This document shows, piece by piece, positions 1-5,054 of a stretch of 5,054 nucleotides of DNA (positions within the stretch are counted from its first letter, which is position 1; each line of letters opens with the position of its first letter). The notes under the pieces were generated by a model. That model saw nothing but the letters and a program-made list of their open reading frames with translations, made no database searches and had not been told where the DNA came from. A program made the position numbers and the translations under genes. The DNA is from JBDSTZ01 sp039927975 (GTDB lineage Bacteria; Pseudomonadota; Gammaproteobacteria; Burkholderiales; Burkholderiaceae_D): NCBI GenBank assembly GCA_039927975.1, contig JBDSTZ010000401.1, positions 1 to 5,054 of the forward strand, written 5' to 3'.

Positions 1-875
1 TCCACATCCTGCCGCAAGGCGTGAGCGCGCCGGCCGTCGTCGGAAGCTCCCGGCTCGGCGGCTTGCCCGATCTGGCAAGCGGCGCCAGTTGGCCAAGATC
101 GAAAAGCGGCGGCCTCCTCACCTTTTATGGTCAGATCAACCTTGAAGATGTTGCGGTCGCCAGCGGCTCGCCGCTGCTGCCATCAGCTGGCCTGCTGTCG
201 ATTTTCGCCGGGGCCATCGAATCATCCTATGCACCGATCGAGCTACGCCTGGCCGTCACTGCCGCTGGCACACCCCTGAGCACGATTGCGCTGCCTGATG
301 GTCCCGTCGCATTCGCCGATGAAAACGTCAAACCGCTCGATGCCGTCAGCATCCGATGTGAGCCGGGTCTGAGTCTTCCGACAGAAAATATGCGCTTCAT
401 GCGCGAGCTTGAAATCGCTGCTCCGGACGGTGACATCGACACGCTGCTGGCGGGATTGAGCGCCGCGCCAACGAATGCCATCGGCCAGATACTCGGTTAT
501 GCCCAGTTCCCATCCAGCGACGTGCATCGCGACGCCTATTTCGCCGAGATTGGTCGTGCCGATCAAGGGAGACTGGAAATCTGGGAGGATTGGGAAGCCT
601 GGGAAGCGGCAAAACTCATGCAATCGCGACTGCGAAATGGCCAGATCTACCGGCCATGGTCGGCGAAGGACGATGAAAACGTCCGCTGGCTCCTGGCGAA
701 CAAGGCAGCAATCGCATCCGGTATCGAACAGTGGCATTCAATCCTCTGGATTGCATCGAATCGATTGATGAACCTCTGGATCAACGATGCCGATCCAATC
801 TACATCCTGGCGAAGATCGACGATGCCGGACACCTGGATCTGTCGAACGCGTGGGCTGGCGCGACGCAATCCTGA
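1..875 (+). CDS. DUF1963 (YwqG-family) protein, 5' end cut by the window
   Basis: The family has no settled biochemical function; B. subtilis YwqG is the named member. The reading frame (codons in phase with position 3) is open to the window edge and reads HILPQG before the GTG at 21, so the gene very probably starts outside the window. That GTG has AAGG only one base upstream, too close for a normal ribosome site. Family signatures seen: SSRLGGLPDL followed by a WP pair (about 45-105), FYGQINLEDV (about 126-155), an ILGYAQFP segment matching the family's LGYP-type motif (about 487-510), and a C-terminal block resembling the family's usual ending: SILWIASNRLMNLWINDADPI, then a YILAKID strand and DLSNAW. 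The C-terminus therefore looks intact. A tryptophan-rich acidic stretch (WEDWEAWEAA, about 583-612) is notable. There are no transmembrane segments. Base composition is visibly lower in GC than the genes to the right. The gene is convergent with the permease; no functional link is apparent. Confidence 0.85.
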   Translation, partial: HILPQGVSAPAVVGSSRLGGLPDLASGASWPRSKSGGLLTFYGQINLEDVAVASGSPLLPSAGLLSIFAGAIESSYAPIELRLAVTAAGTPLSTIALPDGPVAFADENVKPLDAVSIRCEPGLSLPTENMRFMRELEIAAPDGDIDTLLAGLSAAPTNAIGQILGYAQFPSSDVHRDAYFAEIGRADQGRLEIWEDWEAWEAAKLMQSRLRNGQIYRPWSAKDDENVRWLLANKAAIASGIEQWHSILWIASNRLMNLWINDADPIYILAKIDDAGHLDLSNAWAGATQS

Positions 876-948
876 GCGCGACGTGCCCCGAGTTTCCCAT
901 CCAGGAGCACGGCCGAACTTAAGACGGACATAACGGGGCTGGAATTCC
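876..948. other. convergent intergenic gap, no clear terminator
   Basis: These 73 bases separate the stop codons of the convergent DUF1963 and permease genes. GCCCCG (885-890) and CGGGGC (934-939) could pair, but only over 6 bp with a 43-base loop and without a following T-tract, so I do not call a terminator. Nothing else recognisable is present. Confidence 0.6.
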
Positions 949-2904
949 TTACACCTTCATCGGCAAAATCACCATCTGCAACCCGTCGAAATGCAGCCTG
1001 CGCTGAATCGCCAGCGCTGCCTGGTTGTGCAGCAGCCGCGTGAGCCAGTTGTCCTGCGCGAAAATCAGTTTGCTGGTGAAGAAAATCGCATTCGGAAAAT
1101 CTTCGCTGACGTCCTGGCACAGCGCCGTCACGTCGTCCACCGCGTCGACGCCGAAGCGCAGGCGCGAGGCTGCGGGCATGCCATGGCTGTGGCAAAAATC
1201 GACGAAGAACTTCAAGGTCGTCTCGGCCTCGGCGCGCAGGGTGGCGATCTGCTCGTCGCCGCCGTAAGCATGGGAATCGACCGTGCGCGCACTCACAAAA
1301 ATGAAGTTCCTAAAGTGGTTGGGGAACATCCGCAGCACCCACAGCAGCGCATGCAAGCCGCCGCCGCGCGAACTACCGACGATGAACACCGCCGTCTGCG
1401 CGTCCGGCTCCGGTTCCGTCGCTCCCTGCCACGGGCCGAACGGCTGGCCGGCAAACACCTGGTCGACCATGCCGATGCGGGTCTTGGTCATGCGGTAGTG
1501 CGCGCGCACCGCGAGGCACAGGCCGATCACGCCACAGGTAATCACCACCGTGACCCAGCCGCCCTCGAAGAACTTCTCGATCACGGTGACCACCAGGATG
1601 CTGGAAGTGACCAGCAGCCCGGTCGCCGACAGCAGCAGACGGCCGCGCCAGCCTGGCAGGTGGCGGTTCTTCACCCAGTAGCAGCACAGCCCCGCCAGCG
1701 ACAGGCTGAAGGTGAGGAACACGTTGATGCTGTACAGGACGACCAGCACGTCGACTTTACCGGCGGTCCACAGCAGCGCCGCAAAGCAGGCGGCGGCCAT
1801 CAGCAGCACGCCGTTCTGCGTCACCAGGCGGGTCGACAGGTAGCGGAATTTGTGCGGCACCCAGGAGTCGGCCGCCATGTTCGCCAGCACCGACGGGCCG
1901 CCCAGAAAGCCCGTGTTGGCTGCCACCAGCAGCAGGCCTGCCTCGCAGGCGAGCGTGAGCGACAGCGTCGCCGTCAGGCTGCCGCCGGTCAGCCCCATGT
2001 GCGACAGGATCGACTTGAACACCACCGCGTTCAAGGTCTGGCCTTCGACCGGATGCGCGTCCCACAGCAAGTAGAGCAGGATGATGCCGGCGGCGGTGAA
2101 GGCCAGGCTGCAGGCCATGTAGAGCATGGTCAGTTTACCGGTGCGCATGCGCGGCTCGGCCAGCGAATTGACGTTGTTCGACACCGCCTCGATGCCGGTA
2201 TAGGTGCCGCCGCCCAGCGAATACGCCTTGAGCAGCAGGGCGATGGTGAAGACCCACGAGGTCTGGCCGGCCAGTGAATGTGTTTCGGCCAGCGTGTCGG
2301 GCAGCAGCGCCGGTATCGCGCCGGCATGCGCCAGGATGCCGTACACGATCAGCACCAGGTGGGTGACGACGAAGCCCATGAAGATCGGCAGCAGGATCTT
2401 GATCGACTCCTTGGCGCCGCGCAGGTTCATCCACAACAGCGCCACCACCACCGCCACCTCCGTCCCGAGCTTGTAGCCTTGTGCGCCGAGCGGCATAAGC
2501 GAGAACAGCGCGTCGACCCCGCCGGCCACCGAAATGGCGATCGTCAGCACGTAGTCGACGATCAGCGCGGCGCCCGAGGTCAGGCCGGCGTGCGGTCCGA
2601 GCAGGCTGGTGGCGATGCGGTAGCCCCCGCCGCCGCTGGGGAACAGCTCGACCACCTGGTTGTAGGCCAGCGCGATGATGAAGACCGTGGCGGCGGTGGC
2701 GATCGCCAGGTAGAGGCCAAAGTGGGTGTGGGCGCCGAGCGCCTTGAACGCTTCCTCCGGCCCGTACGCCGACGAGGACAGGCCGTCGGCGCCCAGGCCC
2801 ACCCAGGCCAGGAAGGCCACCAGCGCCAGCGAGTGGCGCGTTTCCGCCTTCATCGGGTCGAGTCGCTTGCCGAGTAAAACTTCACGCATTCTGACTGTAT
2901 TCAT
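949..2904 (-). CDS. KimA-like APC-superfamily permease, probable K+/H+ symporter
   Basis: Inner-membrane transporter of 651 residues, probably importing potassium with protons. About 12 hydrophobic segments are visible (roughly 26-48, 63-88, 106-135, 147-163, 169-192, 217-245, 258-281, 309-343, 365-381, 385-411, 421-442, 450-468), then a soluble domain (471-651). The KimA K+-site pattern is kept: TM1 has D40 and Y47 (DGLSSSAY, same D-x6-Y spacing as KimA D36/Y43), TM3 has D117-Y118-x2-T121, TM6 has TYTGIEAVSNN (T236), and TM10 has Y391. I recalled the KimA numbering; no alignment was run. The C-terminal domain has Rossmann/USP-like alternation and an HNQAAL motif (H626-Q628), common in the tails of 'APC family permease' proteins. 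The ATG at 2904 was chosen because GGAAAG lies about 8 bases upstream and the longer open frame (to 3333) runs antisense through the kinase gene. The in-frame ATG at 2889 has a poorer ribosome site. Generic amino-acid permease annotation is the alternative; the potassium assignment is supported by the adjacent kdpD-type kinase. Confidence 0.88.
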   Translation of the reverse strand: MNTVRMREVLLGKRLDPMKAETRHSLALVAFLAWVGLGADGLSSSAYGPEEAFKALGAHTHFGLYLAIATAATVFIIALAYNQVVELFPSGGGGYRIATSLLGPHAGLTSGAALIVDYVLTIAISVAGGVDALFSLMPLGAQGYKLGTEVAVVVALLWMNLRGAKESIKILLPIFMGFVVTHLVLIVYGILAHAGAIPALLPDTLAETHSLAGQTSWVFTIALLLKAYSLGGGTYTGIEAVSNNVNSLAEPRMRTGKLTMLYMACSLAFTAAGIILLYLLWDAHPVEGQTLNAVVFKSILSHMGLTGGSLTATLSLTLACEAGLLLVAANTGFLGGPSVLANMAADSWVPHKFRYLSTRLVTQNGVLLMAAACFAALLWTAGKVDVLVVLYSINVFLTFSLSLAGLCCYWVKNRHLPGWRGRLLLSATGLLVTSSILVVTVIEKFFEGGWVTVVITCGVIGLCLAVRAHYRMTKTRIGMVDQVFAGQPFGPWQGATEPEPDAQTAVFIVGSSRGGGLHALLWVLRMFPNHFRNFIFVSARTVDSHAYGGDEQIATLRAEAETTLKFFVDFCHSHGMPAASRLRFGVDAVDDVTALCQDVSEDFPNAIFFTSKLIFAQDNWLTRLLHNQAALAIQRRLHFDGLQMVILPMKV

Positions 2905-2916
2905 GAACCGCTTTCC
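2905..2916 (-). promoter_or_regulatory. ribosome-binding site of the permease, inside an inverted-repeat arm
   Basis: Read on the minus strand, GGAAAGCGGTTC immediately precedes the ATG at 2904. GGAAAG is a moderate Shine-Dalgarno sequence at a normal distance and decides the start. The same bases form the proximal arm of the 10-bp inverted repeat described separately. Confidence 0.6.
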
Positions 2917-2954
2917 GTTTCTGTTGTGACCAGATCGAGGATAGGGAAAGCGGT
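2907..2954. repeat. perfect 10-bp inverted repeat, 28-base spacer
   Basis: ACCGCTTTCC at 2907-2916 is the exact reverse complement of GGAAAGCGGT at 2945-2954; pairing does not extend at either end. In a permease transcript that includes both arms it would form a hairpin with the Shine-Dalgarno sequence buried in the stem, two bases before the AUG. If transcription instead starts downstream of the distal arm (see the putative promoter at 2938-2967), the repeat could only act as DNA, for example as an operator for a dimeric regulator. The sequence alone does not decide between these. Confidence 0.7.
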
Positions 2955-2967
2955 CTAAAAATGTCGT
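2938..2967 (-). promoter_or_regulatory. putative sigma-70-like promoter of the permease
   Basis: On the minus strand, ACGACA (2967-2962; 4 of 6 to TTGACA) and TATCCT (2943-2938; 4 of 6 to TATAAT) are 18 bases apart. Transcription would start near 2931, giving a leader of under 30 bases. The -35 element is poor and overlaps a TAAA-box pair, the arrangement expected for a promoter that needs an OmpR/PhoB-family activator. This is tentative: matches of this quality are common in 150 bp. Confidence 0.35.
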
Positions 2968-3005
2968 AAAGACTAGGTTGGGGCCTGTAAACAAAGCGTA
3001 AAAAT
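2955..3005 (-). promoter_or_regulatory. candidate KdpE-like operator: two phased pairs of TTTA boxes
   Basis: TAAA occurs on the plus strand at 2956, 2967, 2988 and 2999, that is with spacings of 11, 21 and 11 bases; three of the four are GTAAA. On the minus strand, reading toward the permease, this is TTTAC-N6-TTTAC (pair at 3002-2987), then TTTAC-N6-TTTA (pair at 2970-2956). The E. coli KdpE site, as I recall it, is a TTTATA/TTTACA direct repeat also with 11-bp periodicity, and the distal pair here is likewise followed by a C-rich run. The orientation fits activation of the permease, with the proximal pair touching the putative -35. The site also lies just upstream of the kinase gene, so autoregulation is possible. 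Confidence 0.5.
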
Positions 3006-3055
3006 GCTGGCCGCACGGCTTCGGCCTCGGGTGGATGTAGCACAATCGCCAGCAC

Positions 3056-5035
3056 ATGACAGCCTCCCTGCCCCAGCCGGCGCCATTGACGGCCCACACC
3101 TCTCCCGCAGCCGGCGGCCTGCTCGCCTGCGTCGGTCCGCAGGACGGCGAAGCGCTGGTGCGGCGCGCCGCCGCCCTGGCCGCGGGCCGGCCATGGCATG
3201 CCGTGTATGTCGAGACGCCGCGTCTGCAACGCCTGCACGCCGCCGAACGCCAGCGCATTCTCGAAACACTGCAACTGGCGCATAGCCTGGGCGCGTTGAC
3301 CGCCGTGCTGGCCGGCGGCGACATCGGCGCCATGCTGGCAGACTACGCGCGCGAACAGTCGCTCGGCCGCGTCGTCGTCGGACGCCGCGCCATGCCACGC
3401 TGGCCGGCGCCGTGGCGTGCCTCGCATGCCGACCGACTGGCGCGCCTGGCGCCGCAGCTTGAACTGGTCACCGTGGCCAACACCGACGGCGCCCCGGCCC
3501 CGCGCGAACTAGAGCCGGCGCCCTCACGCCGCAAACACTATCTGCTTGCCGCCGGCGCCAGTGTGCTGACCGCGCTCCTCACGCTGCCGCTGCTGCCTTA
3601 CTTCGAGCTGGCCAATATCGCCATGCTGTTCCTGCTGACGGTGGTGCTGGTGTCGGTGCGCCTCGGCCGCGAAGCTTCGGTGGTCGCCACCCTGGTCGGC
3701 GTCGCCGCGCTGATGCTGGCCGCACCCCATTTTTCGTTCGCCGCGCGCGACCTCGAATACGCCATCACTTTTCTCGTGATGCTGGCGGTCGGCCTGATCA
3801 CCGGCAGCCTGACGGCCGGCCTGCGCTACCAGGCGCGGGTGGCCCAGCACCGCGAATCGCGCTCGCGCGCGCTGTACGAATTCGCCCGCGCGCTGTCCGG
3901 CACCCTGCTCACCGAACAGGTGTACGAGATCACACGCGACTTTATCGCCCGCACCTTCCGCGCGCACGCCACGCTGCTACTGCCCGACGCGGCGTCGCGC
4001 CTGCACTATCCGGCAGGCGCCGGCCGTCCCGGCGTGCCGGTCATGAGCGTGCTTGACCTGGGGCTGGCCCAGTGGGCCTACGACAACGCCACGCCGGCCG
4101 GCAGCGGCACCGACACCATGCCGTCGAACGGCTTCTTCTACCTGCCGCTGGTGGCGCCGATGCGCACGCGCGGGGTGCTGGTGATCTGGCCCGAACGTGG
4201 CGGCTCGATGCTGATCCCCGAGCAGCGCAAGCAGCTCGACACCTTCGCCGCGCTGGCCGCGATCGCGCTCGAACGGGTGCACTACGTCGAGGTGGCGCAG
4301 GAGGTCGAAGTGAGCATGGCTTCCGAGCGGCTGCGCAATTCGCTGCTGTCGGCGCTGTCGCACGACATCCGCACGCCACTGACGTCGCTGGTCGGCCTGT
4401 CGGAGTCGCTGATGCTGTCCAAGCCGCCGCTGGCGGACCAGCAGCGCGAGCTGGCCGGGGCGCTGCGCGACGAGGCGGTGCGCATGAGCACGATGGTCTC
4501 GAACCTGCTCGACATGGCGCGCATGCAGGCCGGCCATGTCAGGCTCAATCTGCAGTGGCAAACCTTCGAGGAAGTGGTCGGCAGCGCGCTGCGCGCCAGC
4601 CGCCTTCAACTCGGCGGGCGCCGCATCCAGACCCAGCTCGCGCCTTCGCTGCCGCTGGTGCGCTACGACGCGGTGCTGATCGAGCGGGTGCTGTGCAACC
4701 TGTTTGAAAACGCCGGCAAGTACACGCAGCGGGACGCCTGCATCACGGTTGCCGCCGACGTGGGCGAAACCCATTTGCAGGTGACGGTGAGCGACAACGG
4801 CCCGGGCTTGCCGGCCGGCCGCGAAGAAGCCCTGTTCGACAAATTCACGCGCGGCGAGCGCGAGTCGCCGATTCCTGGCGTCGGTCTCGGCCTGGCGATC
4901 TGCCGCGCGATCATCGAGGCGCACGGCGGCGCCATCAGCGCCGGCAACGCGCCTGGCGGCGGCGCCGCCTTTGTCTTCACGCTGGCGCTGGGCACGCCGC
5001 CGGCGCCGCCTGCCCTTCACGACGAAAGCGAGTAG
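3056..5035 (+). CDS. kdpD: short KdpD-type sensor histidine kinase lacking the N-terminal KdpD domain
   Basis: Membrane histidine kinase of a potassium/osmotic-stress two-component system, 659 residues against about 890 for E. coli KdpD. Order of parts: USP-like domain (about 18-140; LLACVGPQDGEALV, WHAVYVETPRLQRL and a late GRVVVGRRAMPRW); DUF4118 with four TM segments (about 161-257; LANIAMLFLLTVVLV, close to E. coli KdpD); the arginine-rich stretch RYQARVAQHRESRSR after TM4; a GAF-like region (about 275-410; AQWAYDN, PAGSGTDTMP); HisKA with phospho-acceptor H436 in ALSHDIRTPLT; and HATPase with N box N548/N552, G1 D580-N-G-P-G and G2 GVGLGL (608-613). All catalytic residues are present. 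The N-terminal KdpD domain (PF02702, with a Walker A motif) is absent and is not upstream: an in-frame TAG lies at 3038-3040 with no start codon between it and the ATG. No good Shine-Dalgarno precedes the ATG, so translation may be weak or leaderless. It is divergent from the permease and is probably followed by its response regulator. Confidence 0.92.
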   Translation: MTASLPQPAPLTAHTSPAAGGLLACVGPQDGEALVRRAAALAAGRPWHAVYVETPRLQRLHAAERQRILETLQLAHSLGALTAVLAGGDIGAMLADYAREQSLGRVVVGRRAMPRWPAPWRASHADRLARLAPQLELVTVANTDGAPAPRELEPAPSRRKHYLLAAGASVLTALLTLPLLPYFELANIAMLFLLTVVLVSVRLGREASVVATLVGVAALMLAAPHFSFAARDLEYAITFLVMLAVGLITGSLTAGLRYQARVAQHRESRSRALYEFARALSGTLLTEQVYEITRDFIARTFRAHATLLLPDAASRLHYPAGAGRPGVPVMSVLDLGLAQWAYDNATPAGSGTDTMPSNGFFYLPLVAPMRTRGVLVIWPERGGSMLIPEQRKQLDTFAALAAIALERVHYVEVAQEVEVSMASERLRNSLLSALSHDIRTPLTSLVGLSESLMLSKPPLADQQRELAGALRDEAVRMSTMVSNLLDMARMQAGHVRLNLQWQTFEEVVGSALRASRLQLGGRRIQTQLAPSLPLVRYDAVLIERVLCNLFENAGKYTQRDACITVAADVGETHLQVTVSDNGPGLPAGREEALFDKFTRGERESPIPGVGLGLAICRAIIEAHGGAISAGNAPGGGAAFVFTLALGTPPAPPALHDESE

Positions 5036-5039
5036 CACC

Positions 5040-5054
5040 ATGGGAGAAGCGCAA
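5040..5054 (+). CDS. start of a downstream gene, probably a KdpE-like response regulator (partial)
   Basis: An ATG lies four bases after the kinase stop codon and opens a frame reading MGEAQ to the window edge. The tight spacing implies one operon and probably translational coupling. kdpD-type kinase genes are usually followed directly by kdpE, so a KdpE-like OmpR-family regulator is expected, but five codons carry no family information. The identification is by position only. Confidence 0.5.

Noticed and set aside
21..23. GTG at 21 as the true start of the DUF1963 gene
   Set aside because: The frame continues open to the window edge and the purine-rich AAGG ends only one base before the GTG; the protein is more likely truncated by the window.
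885..939. GCCCCG/CGGGGC inverted repeat as a terminator for the convergent genes
   Set aside because: Only 6 bp of stem with a 43-base loop and no T-tract on either strand.
991..2277. 428-codon open frame on the + strand opposite the permease
   Set aside because: Its translation is dominated by Gln, His, Arg and Ala, typical of the antisense of a GC-rich gene; the minus-strand frame encodes a coherent membrane protein.
2978..3005. Plus-strand promoter for the kinase (TTGGGG with an AAAAAT -10)
   Set aside because: Only 3 of 6 and 4 of 6 matches with a 16-base spacer; the A-rich hexamer is better explained as one of the TAAA boxes. A kinase promoter must exist nearby, but I cannot place it.
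3009..3026. GGCCG/CGGCC small hairpin in the kinase leader
   Set aside because: A 5-bp stem is expected by chance in DNA this GC-rich and has no T-tract or link to a ribosome site.
2905..3333. 143-residue N-terminal extension of the permease in the same open frame
   Set aside because: It crosses the promoter region and runs antisense through the kinase gene, is rich in Arg/Ala/Cys without family similarity, and the ATG at 2904 has a ribosome site and begins exactly where the permease family similarity starts.
3977..5041. 354-codon open frame on the - strand opposite the kinase
   Set aside because: It is antisense to the GAF, HisKA and HATPase parts, with a low-complexity Arg/Gln/His composition; a GC-rich shadow frame.

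Overview
The window looks like GC-rich chromosomal DNA from a Gram-negative bacterium, most plausibly a betaproteobacterium of the Burkholderiales (an Oxalobacteraceae/Massilia-like composition would fit). This placement rests on composition and on the proteobacterial character of the KdpD-like kinase; no rRNA or other marker gene is present to fix it.

Layout: (1) positions 1-875, + strand, the 3' part of a DUF1963 (YwqG-family) gene whose 5' end lies outside the window; (2) 876-948, a short convergent gap without a clear terminator; (3) 949-2904, - strand, a 651-residue APC-superfamily permease with KimA-type potassium-site residues and a soluble C-terminal domain; (4) 2905-3055, a 151-bp divergent intergenic region with unusually ordered sequence: two pairs of TAAA boxes (11-bp spacing within each pair) that resemble KdpE binding sites, and a perfect 10-bp inverted repeat whose proximal arm holds the permease ribosome-binding site; (5) 3056-5035, + strand, a short KdpD-type sensor kinase (USP, four-TM DUF4118, GAF, HisKA and HATPase parts) without the N-terminal KdpD domain; (6) from 5040 to the window edge, the first five codons of a gene that is probably the cognate KdpE-like response regulator.

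Working model (inference): the two-component system senses potassium or turgor status and controls the divergent KimA-like K+ transporter through the TAAA-box operator. It would take the place that kdpFABC holds beside classical kdpDE. The DUF1963 gene differs in base composition and is probably unrelated to the potassium module.
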